Source: Rhizopus arrhizus (taxonomy: Eukaryota; Mucoromycota; Mucoromycetes; Mucorales; Rhizopodaceae). From it: DNA of 64,000 bases. This document shows positions 33,617 to 48,222 of this stretch, one piece after another. Position numbers and translations under genes: made by a program. The stretch is from the NCBI GenBank assembly GCA_024220505.1, contig JAKZZE010000019.1:992001-1056000 (forward strand), in the 5' to 3' direction. The first letter of the stretch is position 1. Each line of letters begins with the position of its first letter. Below the pieces are notes generated by a model. That model made no database searches, was not told the origin of the DNA, and saw only the letters and a program-made list of their open reading frames with translations.

Positions 33617-35329
33617 ATGTCCGAGTTTCATTCACTAGCTAACCTCATCAAACGACTTGAGGTAGCCACCACACGTTTAGAAGACCTGGCCATGTCCTCT
33701 TCTTCTGCCTCTGCCGTTTCTGCTTCTGGAGCACCCACCACGGTCACAGCTAGTCAACCTGTGAATACCACTGCTACTACTGCTGCTGCTACTGCTGCTA
33801 CTGCTGCTGCTGGAGTAGCAACAAACCAAGTACCGGCTATGGTTGAAAAGCATGATAGCGCTATTTATCCCTCCCTTGAGAAATTCCTTTCTTTATCTTC
33901 TGAATTAGGCGAGCTGGTTTCTTCGCAGGTAGATAGATATGAAAAAATAAAAGAGGACGATGATGAACCCTTTTATATAGGCAAATTTAGTGAAACAAGC
34001 TGTTGAAGCAGAAAGAGACATTATTTATATTTCTGCTTTATCTCAAAAACCTGACATGTCCTCTTCTACCTTTATGAAGCTGCTTGAACCTATCCAACGT
34101 GCTTTATCTGAAATTGTAAATATCAAAGATGCCAACCGTCCTGATCCTTTATTTAATCATCTGAGCACCGTTGCTGAGGGTATTCCTTCCTTGGGTTGGT
34201 TTACTTGTGTAAGTAGATAGAGTGTATTCAAAAAATGGGGCTAATTTTTTATTTATTAATCAGGAGCCTACACCTGTTCCTTTTATTCGAGACATGAAGG
34301 ATTCCGCACAATTTTACTCGAATCGTGTTATCAAGGAGTTTAAAGAAAAGTAAGAGAAAAGTAAAACAAAAAGCTAAATTTGACACATTTATTAGGGATC
34401 CTAAACATGTTGCATGGTGTAGAGCCTACATGGATTTTATTGAAAGCTTAGCAGTATTCGTAAAGGAAAATTATCCTACAGGTTTGACATGGAACACAAA
34501 GGGCGAATCAGCCGACAGCTTTATCGGAAAGTCATTCTCCAACACAAATGATACAACCGTAACAGCACAACCACCTAATCCTCCTCCATCATCATCTGCT
34601 GGAGGCCCTCCCCCACCTCCTCCTCCACCACCTCCCATGGTGATTGAAGAAGAAACACCACAGACCGGTGCTGCTGCTGTCTTTGCCGAGATCAATCAAG
34701 GGGCAAATATCACTGCCAATTTACGCAAAGTAGATAGGAGCCAAATGACACACAAGAACCCCAGTCTTCGCGGCAGTACCTCACCTACCAAGAAGCAAGG
34801 TCCACCTACTCCCAACAAGCCTGACAAGTACACACTTCGAAAGGCTGCCAAGACTTCGCTAGAGGCTAACAAATGGGTTATTGAGAATCATGAAAACAAT
34901 CATGAAGTGGTGATTGAAGAGACTGCGATCAATCAGGCCGTTTATATTTTTAACTGTAAGAATTCAACCATCCGTATCAAGGGTAAGGTGAATGCTGTCA
35001 CTGTGGATTCTTGTACAAAGTGTGGTATTGCCCTTGATTCAACTGTGTCTACAGTGGACGTAGTGAACAGCAAGTCATTTGCTCTTCAAATCTTCAAGGT
35101 AACACCAACCATTGCTGTAGACAAATGTGACAGTGGTGAGATCTACTTGTCCAAGGATTGTTTGGGCGTCGAAATTTTGTCTGCCAAGTCTTCTTCGTTG
35201 AATGTTTATGTACCTGAGGATCCGGAATCTGAAGATAGTGAATTCAAAGAAATGTTTGTAGCTGAACAATTCAAGACAACTATCGTGGATGGAAAACTTG
35301 TTACTGTCACTGTTGAACACACAGGATAA
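33617..35329 (+). CDS. Adenylyl cyclase-associated protein (CAP/Srv2)
   Basis: CAP recycles actin monomers with cofilin and, in fungi, binds adenylyl cyclase. Four exons (33617-33928, 33981-34208, 34264-34349, 34396-35329) join in frame to 519 residues. Start SLANLIKRLEVATTRLEDLA is the oligomerising N-terminal helix. An Ala/Thr-rich linker precedes the helical folded domain (LVKQAVEAERDIIYIS, HLSTVAEGIPSLGWF, WCRAYMDFIESLAVFVKENY). A PPPPPPPPPP profilin-binding stretch (about residue 280) and a WH2-like actin-binding segment (FAEINQGANITANLRKV) follow. The C-terminal CARP beta-helix covers about 347-519 (KWVIENHENN, KVNAVTVDSC, FALQIFKV, SSSLNVYVPE, EQFKTTIVDGKL). Nothing essential is missing. 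Its stop codon is only 20 nt from that of the convergent GluRS gene. Confidence 0.95.
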
Positions 35330-35349
35330 ATAAAGATTTTATTTTTTTT

Positions 35350-39466
<4,117 letters not shown>

Positions 39467-40724
39467 ATGAGTACAGTATTTCTATATAAAGATGGGCATA
39501 GGAATGTTATTGATGAGAAAGGAGGTCCTGAGCCCATGGATTATATTGTCGATCAGAATGAATTTATTGTTAAGACTATTGCTACTCATACAGAGTACTT
39601 GGGAAATGCAGTCTCCAATGCATCTTCTCTGACTTGTCCAATGTTGTTGGAAAAGTCAAAAAATGAAGATATTCATATGGAGGAAACAAAACCAAAACGA
39701 GAATATGTGCGTTATACAGTTCAGGATAAAGTTAGGTTTTTCGATCTGAAAATTGAAAAGTGTATGACTACATCAGCAGCAGCAAAGCAGTTGGGCATTC
39801 ACCCTTGAACATCTTATAGATGGGTTAGCCAGCATAATGCATGTGCAGATAGTATTTTTGAGAGCTGTAAAAAAGTAGGTCGTAAGTGCATCTTAACTGA
39901 AGAACATAAAACGGCTGTTATCAACTTCATCGATGCTAATCCCTCTGTTACTGTTGTTGAAGTGACCGAGCATTTATTGAAGCGATTTCATGACCTTAAA
40001 GTATCACGCAGCACCATTAATAACTTTATGAGACATGAGTGCAATCTTTCATTGAAAAAAGCAGTTTTTCATTCTAATGAGAGAAACAGTCCAGCAAAGA
40101 TTGAGGAGCGGTACAATTGGGTTTGTAAATGGGAAAACACAGACATGAATTTTCTGACGAACTGCGTGTTTCTTGATGAGTCTGCTTTTGATATAAATAT
40201 GAAACGTTCAAGAGTTTGGTCCAAAAAAGGTACGCGTGCTATCGTTACCCGACCTACAACGAGAGCAAACACGACGTCTATCTTGGGAGCTATCTCTGCT
40301 GCAGGCTTGATCACAGTTGGCGTAAAAAACCCAGACCTGTTAAGAAGCGAAAAGCTGAAGGATATATAAGTACATGTGCTGTAACAGGCCACTGCATAAG
40401 TTTTTTTTGAAAATGACTCTCGATGAAATGGACAAATATCCTCATATGAAATGACATTATATAGTCATGGACAATGCTCCCATTCACACACATGAAAACA
40501 TAAAGAAGTACATTAACCATCGAGGATATAAATGCGTGTATCTTCCTACTTATTCTCCAGAACTGAACCCGATAGAACAATTTTGGTCAGTGGCAAAGAG
40601 CGAAGTGAAGCGTCATAGGTTTTTGCAGAAAGACTCTTTTTCAAAGAGAATCGCGGAAGTCTGCGACAGCGTTGAAAAATGTTACTTCAAGTCTTGTTTC
40701 ACGTTCTTACAAGTGCTGGGATAA
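39467..40724 (+). pseudogene. Decayed Tc1/mariner-type transposase
   Basis: Cut-and-paste DDE transposase remnant. In reading order: YTVQDKVRFFDLKIE and SAAAKQLGIHP (helix-turn-helix), an in-frame TGA at about 39806, SYRWVSQHN, VSRSTINNFMRHE, first catalytic Asp in VFLDESAFDINMKRSR, AISAAGLITVG, then frame changes near 40330-40400 and another TGA near 40455, second Asp in YIVMDNAPIHTH and the Glu in YSPELNPIEQFW. The second Asp and the Glu are 34 residues apart, as in DD34E Tc1 elements. Both stops are compatible with single-base change of CGA/GGA to TGA. With two stops and at least two frameshifts it is inactive. Terminal inverted repeats were not resolved. Confidence 0.88.
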
Positions 40725-40770
40725 ATGTCGAAACAAAGAGTCCATGTAATAATCATTAACCTATTGGTAC

Positions 40771-40798
40771 AAAAAAAAAAAAAAAAAAAAAAAAAAAA
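40771..40798. repeat. Poly(A) homopolymer, 28 nt
   Basis: Lies at the outer end of the left copy of an inverted 195-bp duplication; the right copy carries the matching T run (50108-50147). Confidence 0.85.
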
Positions 40799-40993
40799 CG
40801 ACGAGTGTCTTCTCAGTGGCCAAGGAGCTGTCATGAAGAAACACAGACCCTTTTTACTAATGGAGAAGGGGGAGGGGGCAGTGTAGTGGTGACGCAGAGC
40901 TTATATCGTTGAATGGTTTTGTTTTGCTTTCTTTTTGAGAACAAGGTAACCAAGGTTGGCTCGAAGACTTTCGGCAGTCGAATATCGTTTGAA
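40799..40993 (-). repeat. Inverted duplicate, left copy (3' end of the PD-(D/E)XK-like gene)
   Basis: Reverse complement of 49914-50107, differing by a single A indel as far as I can read. On the minus strand it encodes the same tail (LFKRYSTAESLRANLGYLV..), so it is a copied 3' piece of the decayed gene at 48834-50090. Near identity implies a recent event or gene conversion. Confidence 0.85.
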
Positions 40994-41036
40994 TACGCTT
41001 TTCTGATAGAATACTCTTTTGAATACGCTTTTTTTT
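40990..41036. repeat. GAATACGCTTTT repeat, left cluster
   Basis: Three imperfect copies of a 12-bp unit (GAATACGCTTTT, GAATACTCTTTT, GAATACGCTTTT plus extra T). The same unit recurs on the other side of the LINE tail at 42223-42325. Confidence 0.8.
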
Positions 41037-42215
41037 TTGTAAATAAATAATTGATTTTTATTTATAAATTATAATAGGAGTCGCACGTCTGAGAGCGGTA
41101 TGAACTAAACGGAACAGAGTGTAGGCAATTGAACATGCTAGTCTAGGTCGAGTCTGCCCCTTGTGAGGGTGGCAAACTGCGACATAGCACGAGTGACCAA
41201 CTGTTTATCAATAAAAGGAAAGCCGTCAATAGTAAATCTCCAATGGGCACGCCAGATAACGGAAAGCACACAGCAGCTGAGAGTCCAGAGATCAGTGTTG
41301 TCAACAAAAGTAAACTGATGAAAAGACCAGAGGATTGAGCCTACATCATCTTGAGTGAAAGTGAGGTGTGAACTAAAGAAATTGAAAGAATCTATCCATA
41401 CTCTCCATTTCATAGGACAGCGCACGAAGAGGTGTTGTAAGTCTTCAGTGTTGGCAGAACAAAATTTACATCGTGAAGAGGTCAAACCGTTGTCAAATCT
41501 TGAAAGAAGTGATTGGCTATAGAGTTTATGGTGGAATAGACGATACCATAAAGACCGGCTTTCAGGCGAAACAGGCATTTTCCAAAAAAGTGACCACTTG
41601 GAGGTTGGTATTTGTGGCATTGCCGATGATGGTAGAGATCGCTGTATGAGAGACAACCGAAATGGTTTAGGTTTGTAATTGATCCATTGGGACTGCGAAC
41701 AGAAGGCATCGGTGAACGCTGAATCATCTACTTCACCCAATGGTTGATTTTGATTCAATATATGAGGCCAGATAAGCTGATTTAGCTTGATGATACGATT
41801 ATGAATATCTCGGCTTAAATTAGAAACCAGACGAGGGGAGGAAGGCTGGTCAGATGACAACAAGGGTCGTATACATCCAAAGTGGTGATCATACGTAAAA
41901 AATTGAGACACCTTGAGTTTTTTGTGTCGTGCTCGAGTGATCCAATAATCAGTAGGAATCATAGCGAATATAGCAGATAGGGGCAAGCGGAGAAGTGTGG
42001 CAGGAGTACACTTTGCCTATTGTGTATCTGTATATCCGAAAGAATCAACCGTCTCATATATGTTTTGCATAAAGTTATTGGAGTGGACAGCAGGACGTAA
42101 TCGCAAAAGCAGGAAGAAGAGTGCCAGTCTTGTTTCAGTATTTCCTGAATGGAAACGACGTATATGATCTAGCAATATAGATTGACTACAAGACTGAGGG
42201 TGGTTATCTTCCAGG
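41037..42215 (-). mobile_element. 5'-truncated LINE tail (ORF2 C-terminus only)
   Basis: Minus-strand copy of the last third of a LINE ORF2. It begins near DNHPQSCSQSILLDHIRRFH, reads through one in-frame TAG (42019-42017), and then continues for 282 open residues with the zf-RVT module CKFCSANTEDLQHLFVRCP and the terminal VIWRAHWRFTIDGFPFID that matches the C-terminus of both full-length LINEs. It ends in a short A-rich 3' region (T-rich on the plus strand). Reverse transcriptase and endonuclease are absent, so this is a dead insertion produced by incomplete reverse transcription. It belongs to a different subfamily from the two intact copies. Confidence 0.85.
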
Positions 42216-42222
42216 AAATTTG

Positions 42223-42325
42223 CATACGCTTCTGAGATTGAATACGCTTTTGAATACGCTTTTTGAGACTGAATACGCTTTTGCATACGTTTTTGAATAC
42301 GTTTTTGAATACGCTTTTCTAGTAT
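42223..42325. repeat. GAATACGCTTTT repeat, right cluster
   Basis: About seven imperfect 12-13-bp units (variants GCATACG.., GAATACGTTTTT) interrupted by GAGACT/GAGATT. Their reading on the minus strand gives the artificial frame KRIQKRMQKRIQ, which is not a gene. Confidence 0.85.
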
Positions 42326-42414
42326 CACGACTTTGCTAATTTTAAAACTTTATGAATACTGTAACACGAAATAATGGTTTAGTCCCCGATACAGTTTGAA
42401 TAAAGAACATGAAC

Positions 42415-42430
42415 TGTAATTTACAGTTCA
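42415..42430 (+). repeat. 5' target-site duplication of LINE 2
   Basis: The 16-mer tgtaatttacagttca recurs at 48317-48332, after the terminal A run. It lies in a near-perfect palindrome (tgaactgtaa / ttacagttca). Confidence 0.9.
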
Positions 42431-42431
42431 C

Positions 42432-43865
42432 ATGGTTCTTTCCAATAAAAAAACTTTGGTACCTCGGGGCGCACCTAGTGTACCCAACAATTTGAGTGTA
42501 AACCCACAATCAACCAACCATGAGATTCACTCATCGCCAACTTCGAGTTTTATTGCAGCCGCTAAAGGCCAACTTGGACCCACTGCTCCTCGAAAGTTTA
42601 TTAATTCGTCTTCAGTCACTCTAAATCTCAACTGTCGACCCTCCGCATCAGCAACTTCTGCTCCAACTTACATTTCCATTATCAATGACCCTCTTGTACC
42701 TTCCACTCCATTGACGTACATCACTGGTTCATCAGATTGCTCAGTTACATATACTGTCCCCCCTTCCTATCGTCACCTGGACCTAGATTTCTTGTCAGCC
42801 CTGCGTGATGAATTTCCATTTGGTATTGGATTTGCCGTCCAACATAAAGAGGATGGTAACTCTCTGTCTGTCGAGATTGGCCTAGCCTCCGATGACTACT
42901 GTCAACAAGCCATTAATAAGCCAATCGTACTTAATGATATCAGCTTCCCTGCAACCAGAACTTTTTCCTCCTCTTTGACTCGCTTTAATTTCAGTGGTAT
43001 TCCTATGGAATCACCAGTGGAGACAAAGACTAACCTGTTGAACATTTTCTCTAAATACGGAAAGGTTGTTGACATCGTCCTACATCTTGACGATGCATCC
43101 TCCAAATGGTTCCGTGGAAACGGCCATGTACTAGTTGATATCGTTGACTCGTCTGATGACCAATTGCAGCCTTCTTATAAGGTTGACTACAAAAACCAAA
43201 CTGCTATACTCGTTACCTGGAAGAAGATGCCGGTACACTGTCGCTATTGTAAACAGATGGGCCATAACCGCGATTCATGCCCTGAAAGACCAAAAGAAAA
43301 CCGCACATGCTATACTTGCGGAATTAAAGGTCACTTGAGTATCCAATGCTCGCGTGCACCTCCCTCTGAACCAGAAGCAGCCAAGCGATCCCGCCACATT
43401 GAACCCACCTCTAACATCACCACCCGCGCCATTGCTACTCCTCGAGTCAACAAAACTCAGAAACACCTCAGCCAAATTACCACCACGGTAACCACCGTAC
43501 CTGTCATCACTAATGAAACTCCAGTAGAGGAAACTCAATCAGAAGATGCACCCGAATTTGAGGATATTGACATTCACCAATTGGAGCAAATCTTGGACGA
43601 CCAGGATCAAGGTAATGCCCACTTGGAAGTTGTATGCCGTGATGATGATGCTGATATGTCAGATGAAAACAACAACCTCCCAGCATATGACACTCCGCCA
43701 CAATTGCCATCTCTCAATCCACAAACCCCCACTACTGCCTCCATCACCACTAACACCACCACCACTCGATCAAACAACAAACCCACCCCAGCTCCAACAC
43801 GTGTTTCGCCTAGATCCAACAAGGGTAAACGCCCAGTTCGACTGGGTGAAGAGGACTCCCAATAG
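42432..43865 (+). CDS. LINE 2 ORF1, RNA-binding protein with two zinc knuckles
   Basis: 477 residues. A Ser/Thr/Pro-rich start is followed by an RRM-like segment (FNFSGIPMESP as an RNP2-like strand, KYGKVVDIVLHL, GNGHVLVDI as an RNP1-like strand), then CRYCKQMGHNRDSCP and CYTCGIKGHLSIQCS, both proper CX2CX4HX4C knuckles, and a Thr/Pro/acidic tail. The role is binding of element RNA. The start ATG GTT CTT TCC is identical to that of copy 1. Compared with copy 1, the third Cys-rich unit is missing. Confidence 0.92.
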   Translation: MVLSNKKTLVPRGAPSVPNNLSVNPQSTNHEIHSSPTSSFIAAAKGQLGPTAPRKFINSSSVTLNLNCRPSASATSAPTYISIINDPLVPSTPLTYITGSSDCSVTYTVPPSYRHLDLDFLSALRDEFPFGIGFAVQHKEDGNSLSVEIGLASDDYCQQAINKPIVLNDISFPATRTFSSSLTRFNFSGIPMESPVETKTNLLNIFSKYGKVVDIVLHLDDASSKWFRGNGHVLVDIVDSSDDQLQPSYKVDYKNQTAILVTWKKMPVHCRYCKQMGHNRDSCPERPKENRTCYTCGIKGHLSIQCSRAPPSEPEAAKRSRHIEPTSNITTRAIATPRVNKTQKHLSQITTTVTTVPVITNETPVEETQSEDAPEFEDIDIHQLEQILDDQDQGNAHLEVVCRDDDADMSDENNNLPAYDTPPQLPSLNPQTPTTASITTNTTTTRSNNKPTPAPTRVSPRSNKGKRPVRLGEEDSQ

Positions 43866-43902
43866 GGGGCCCTAACTAACATATATTTATTTTCTTATAA
43901 TT

Positions 43903-46900
43903 ATGATTATGCCCAATATGAATACGAATATGACTGATATAAATCTAAACAACTCTATTAATTTTACATCTTATCCTACTACTGTCCCCGAATCTAGATC
44001 CTTTTCTCAAACCGAAAACCAATACGACCGTCCTTCATCCAGAAAGAAACAAGTCAACATTAATGTTGGATCTCTTAATTGCCGTAGCCTCATCAAAACC
44101 AACCAACCCACCACCAGTTCCGAATTCATCCGCTTCCTTCGATCACAATCACTGGATCTGCTCACCCTCCAAGAAACACATGCATCTGACCCCGAACAAC
44201 AACAAATTCTTGACATGAAATTTCAAACCAAGTCCTCTGTCTGGTCTCATTATTGCGGCATTGTGAGTTTAAATCCTTCACTAGTTTTATCCTCTGCCTT
44301 TGTCGATAGAGATCAAAGACTTATAGCTTGCACTGTATCCCACATGAATCACACTTTTGAACCCTTTACCATCGTTGCTATTTACGCACCAGCTTCATTA
44401 TCGCCACGTCGTCAATATTATTATAACATCATGCAGCTACCAATTTTTTCGTTAATTCGTGACCCCCCTATTGATAATATAGATACGACTGATTTCAGTC
44501 AATGTTATCATCTCAACCATCGATTACTAATAACTGGCGACTTCAATTATAGTCCTTCCTTTTATCATAACCATACTAACCTTCCTACACAGGCTCCCCT
44601 CCATGCGGCTCAAAAAGATTGGCATGAATTCCTCCTCACCAATTTTACTGAACTCACGCATCCATCGCTTGATGCTCCTCTACCAACTTTTCAACGTGGC
44701 TCTAGTTCATCAACCCTCGACTACATATTTGGTTCTTCGTCTATCCATGACTGTATTCAGACTTCCAATATTGAATTCATCAACACTACTTGGAGTGATC
44801 ATGCCTTACTTTCTGTTCGTCTTCGCTTTGGTAGTGGTCAACATGGCAAAGGCCTATGGCGCGCTAATCCACATCTGGCACGTAATTCATACTTTGTGAA
44901 ATCATTATATCAATCTTTGGATTGGTTCTGCTCCTCTCGTCTGTTCCCTCCTGTCGACCTTACTAACAAAGATAACTGTACTCCCATCGAATCCACCCAA
45001 TCTTTGTGGGAAGATGTCAAATCTGAAGTTAAAAGAGTTGCCCGATCCTTTGGCCGTCGACAGACTTCCTGGAGACAAGCCCATCTTACACGCCTCCAAA
45101 ACAAACGCACCCGCCTGTTAACATCGGCAGAATCCAATGGAAAGCTACACTTCCAATTAGCCAAAACTGAAGCCCTCATAGGTAATTTACAAAAAGACTT
45201 TGCTAACAACCAAATTTTGAAAGCAAGTAAACACTGGCGAGAGCATGGCGAGACATCGGCTGGCTATCTAAAACGATCCATTGCCACTCGTGCTTCTCAA
45301 CGATACATTTCCAGTCTACAACATCCTGTTACTGGCCAACTTTGTACTTCATCCGTAGACCTTCAAGATGCAGCCAAGACATTCTACCAACAATTGTACC
45401 AGTCAGATCCAACCAGTGACGCTAATGTCTCCATTCTATTGAACACTATACCTGACAGCGACATCATTCCTGCCGATTCAAGACCACCGCTCCTAGCTCC
45501 ATTTACCATTCATGATCTTGTCTCAGCCTCCTCCAGATCTCCTCGCAAAAGTAGCCCTGGTATTGATGGCATTCCATACGAGATTCTCTCGCTGGTTTTC
45601 AAACACCCCGGGGTTGCCCCACTGGCTGTCAAAGTGTACAATGAAGCTCTGCTTCAAAGCGTTTTCCCTTCATCTTGGCTCTGTACTAGTACTGCCCTTC
45701 TCCCGAAAAAAGGTGATCTTACTTCGTTGAAAAACTGGCGGCCCATCTCTTTAATCAATACCGATGCTAAAATTTTCACGCGTCTCTTGAATAGTCGACT
45801 AATGTCCGTCTTCTCTCATAGGATTTCTCCTTGTCAAATGGGTTTTATGCCTAAACGATTTATTGGAGAACATGGTCGTTTGTTACAATTAGTCATGACT
45901 TCTGCTTCCATCCGGAAATCGTCTGCTGTTGGTCTTCTTCTTGATCAAGAAAAGGCGTACGATCGTGTCCATCCGTCTTATCTTTCCCAAGTCATGATTC
46001 GTTTTGGAGTTCCACCACCTCTAGTTACCACCATCATTGGATTGTTCTTTTCTACCAACATCAGTATCAACATCAATGGTTTCTTAACTACGCCTTTTAT
46101 AGCACAACGTGGACTTCGCCAGGGTGATCCACTTAGTCCTCTGCTTTTCAATATCGCCTTCGATCCTTTCTTGCGGCTCATTTCTTCCGATCCCCTTTAT
46201 AGGGGCTTTTCATTCGGACTACTGCAAGACACTCGTTCCCCCGACGACAACCCCCGACCTCCATCGGAGGACGTCTACCCTCCACCTCCTGTTAAGATAC
46301 TGGCTTATGCCGATGATGTACTAGTGTTTCTTCACTCTCCTTCCGACTTTATACGGCTCAAGAACGCAGTAGACATATATGGTGCAGCTTCCAATGCTAA
46401 GCTCAACTTTAACAAAACTCAGGCTTTCTCTCTATCTGGTGATCCGCTTTCTAATTGGCAACAATTTTTAATCTCCCACAACATTACTTCCTGGCATGAC
46501 CGTCTTTCCACGCACTCTTTGATATACCTCGGCTATCCAGTCTATTCATCTACTGCCCAACGCACCCTGTACGTCAATCAACTAACGAATAAAATTGCAC
46601 TGTCTTGCCAAATTCACTCACAAAGAAATCTGTCCATACGCGGTCGTGTTACTGTTCTTAACTGTCTCATTTTCTCAAGATTATGGCATGTACTTCGGAT
46701 ATTACCTCTCACCAAAAAACAAATAGCTACATTCCAAGGTCTAGGTTCCAGATTTCTAAATGCCAATTCTTTCCCTAGAATCAGCTTCGCGACTCTCTCA
46801 CTTCCTCGGTCTCAAGGTGGTCTTGGTGCTCTTGATCCAGCGGTCCAAATTCAAGCGCTGCAGTGGCGATGGCTGCTTCCCATGGCGCTCTCTTGTTCTC

Positions 46901-48171
46901 CTTCCTTTTCTGTAGATTCTCTCTTTCCAAGTGTACTTTACCCTAGTGTAGCTTACGGTCTATACTTGCTTAAAAGCACAACTCCTCAGCCTTATCTAAA
47001 CCATCAAATTACCAGTGCCTCTTCACTACTATTCCCAATCTTCAGATCCAAACACTTCTCGACTACAACACTTCATTGTTTCTCAGTCCTCTTTACTGCC
47101 TTTGATTCCCTCATTTGTCGTGCTTTTGATGATGCCGTCTTGTCTCCTACTACCATTCTCACTCTTCCTCTTACTTATTTGATACAAGCTACTCCTCTGT
47201 TGCCTTCACACCCTCCCTTGATCAACCGTACACCTCCACTCCCTCAAGTCTGCCACCTCAAGACCTATCGCCAAATGCTGGGATCACATATAATGATATT
47301 CGACTCTTCAACACTCCGTCTCCGATATCGCAACTTCACCCGCACTGAAATTCGACATTTCACCCGCACCACCAAACAAGTGATCAACCTCCTCACCTCC
47401 AACATTATCCAACTTCGAACATTTGCTGCAACACATTTTGACATCCCCACCACTATCAACAACTTTGTTGACCACACAACCCTCATTCTATCCATCTTCA
47501 ACGTCGATTCAGTTCACAATATCCCCAACCAACTGCTTTCTCCTTCACCGAAAAAATTCAAAACACTGTTGTCCAGCAAACAACACAATCGCCTCTCGTG
47601 CCCATGCCCAGTATCTCAACCTTCACCTACTACTCATGCTCCCTCCTTTCTACTCAGTTCGTCTAAATGGTCCTCCTTCTGGCGACTGGACATTCCACTT
47701 CGGTCCCGAACTATATGGTTTAAGATTATCCACAACTCAATCCCACACACCAGTTTCCTGCACCTATGCAACATACAACGATTCCCGTCTCCTCTCTGTC
47801 CCCTTTGTTTGCAGGAACCTGACTCACTTATTCACTTTTTCTATACCTGCAACAAAATACAACCAGTTTGGATTAAAATTTCATCTTTGTTTATTGATAA
47901 TGCTTGGCAATATACAATCCACCATTTCCTCTCTGATATCTCTGCTGCTGTTACCACCTTGTCACCTTTCCCTCTTCGCGACCCTCACATCTCCCTAGTG
48001 CCTTCTCTGTCATCAAGCCAAATTGTTGCCTGTGTCCTACAAGCTATCTGGTCTGCTCGTTGGCAGTTCATCTTTCATTCTACTCCATTTCTCAGTGACA
48101 ATGTCTTCTTACAAGCTCAGAAGCTCATACACCTTCTTGATGCCGAAATCCGCCTTGATGATGACCTTTGA
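43903..48171 (+). CDS. LINE 2 ORF2, APE endonuclease-reverse transcriptase
   Basis: 1422 residues, 37 nt after the ORF1 stop and in another frame. Endonuclease: VGSLNCRSL, LTLQETHAS, ITGDFNYSP, SSTLDYIFGSS, SDHALLSVR. Reverse transcriptase: SSPGIDGIPYEIL, LLPKKGDL, NWRPISLINTDAKIF, LLLDQEKAYDRV, RGLRQGDPLSPLLF and catalytic ILAYADDVL (about residue 801). The C-terminus has CPLCLQEPDSLIHFFYTC, a zf-RVT module. No RNase H. Fully open and with all visible catalytic residues, so coding-competent. Motif-by-motif it is clearly homologous to copy 1 ORF2 but with many substitutions, so the two are separate lineages rather than recent duplicates. Confidence 0.95.
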   Translation: MIMPNMNTNMTDINLNNSINFTSYPTTVPESRSFSQTENQYDRPSSRKKQVNINVGSLNCRSLIKTNQPTTSSEFIRFLRSQSLDLLTLQETHASDPEQQQILDMKFQTKSSVWSHYCGIVSLNPSLVLSSAFVDRDQRLIACTVSHMNHTFEPFTIVAIYAPASLSPRRQYYYNIMQLPIFSLIRDPPIDNIDTTDFSQCYHLNHRLLITGDFNYSPSFYHNHTNLPTQAPLHAAQKDWHEFLLTNFTELTHPSLDAPLPTFQRGSSSSTLDYIFGSSSIHDCIQTSNIEFINTTWSDHALLSVRLRFGSGQHGKGLWRANPHLARNSYFVKSLYQSLDWFCSSRLFPPVDLTNKDNCTPIESTQSLWEDVKSEVKRVARSFGRRQTSWRQAHLTRLQNKRTRLLTSAESNGKLHFQLAKTEALIGNLQKDFANNQILKASKHWREHGETSAGYLKRSIATRASQRYISSLQHPVTGQLCTSSVDLQDAAKTFYQQLYQSDPTSDANVSILLNTIPDSDIIPADSRPPLLAPFTIHDLVSASSRSPRKSSPGIDGIPYEILSLVFKHPGVAPLAVKVYNEALLQSVFPSSWLCTSTALLPKKGDLTSLKNWRPISLINTDAKIFTRLLNSRLMSVFSHRISPCQMGFMPKRFIGEHGRLLQLVMTSASIRKSSAVGLLLDQEKAYDRVHPSYLSQVMIRFGVPPPLVTTIIGLFFSTNISININGFLTTPFIAQRGLRQGDPLSPLLFNIAFDPFLRLISSDPLYRGFSFGLLQDTRSPDDNPRPPSEDVYPPPPVKILAYADDVLVFLHSPSDFIRLKNAVDIYGAASNAKLNFNKTQAFSLSGDPLSNWQQFLISHNITSWHDRLSTHSLIYLGYPVYSSTAQRTLYVNQLTNKIALSCQIHSQRNLSIRGRVTVLNCLIFSRLWHVLRILPLTKKQIATFQGLGSRFLNANSFPRISFATLSLPRSQGGLGALDPAVQIQALQWRWLLPMALSCSPSFSVDSLFPSVLYPSVAYGLYLLKSTTPQPYLNHQITSASSLLFPIFRSKHFSTTTLHCFSVLFTAFDSLICRAFDDAVLSPTTILTLPLTYLIQATPLLPSHPPLINRTPPLPQVCHLKTYRQMLGSHIMIFDSSTLRLRYRNFTRTEIRHFTRTTKQVINLLTSNIIQLRTFAATHFDIPTTINNFVDHTTLILSIFNVDSVHNIPNQLLSPSPKKFKTLLSSKQHNRLSCPCPVSQPSPTTHAPSFLLSSSKWSSFWRLDIPLRSRTIWFKIIHNSIPHTSFLHLCNIQRFPSPLCPLCLQEPDSLIHFFYTCNKIQPVWIKISSLFIDNAWQYTIHHFLSDISAAVTTLSPFPLRDPHISLVPSLSSSQIVACVLQAIWSARWQFIFHSTPFLSDNVFLQAQKLIHLLDAEIRLDDDL

Positions 48172-48184
48172 CAACAACAACATT

Positions 48185-48187
<3 letters not shown>

Positions 48188-48220
<33 letters not shown>
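48188..48220. repeat. Poly(A) homopolymer, 33 nt, in LINE 2 3' UTR
   Basis: Lies between the ORF2 stop and the rest of the 3' UTR, so it is internal to the element and not its terminal tail. Confidence 0.85.

Positions 48221-48222
<2 letters not shown>

Noticed and set aside
40799..40993. Possible SINE with pol III boxes
   Set aside because: Weak A/B-box-like strings exist (TGGCCAAGGAG, GGCTCGAAGAC), but the unit is explained as the copied 3' end of the decayed nuclease-like gene, and its A run is on the wrong side.
42238..42328. Minus-strand frame with repeated KRIQKRMQ
   Set aside because: It is only the translation of the GAATACGCTTTT array joined to the LINE tail.
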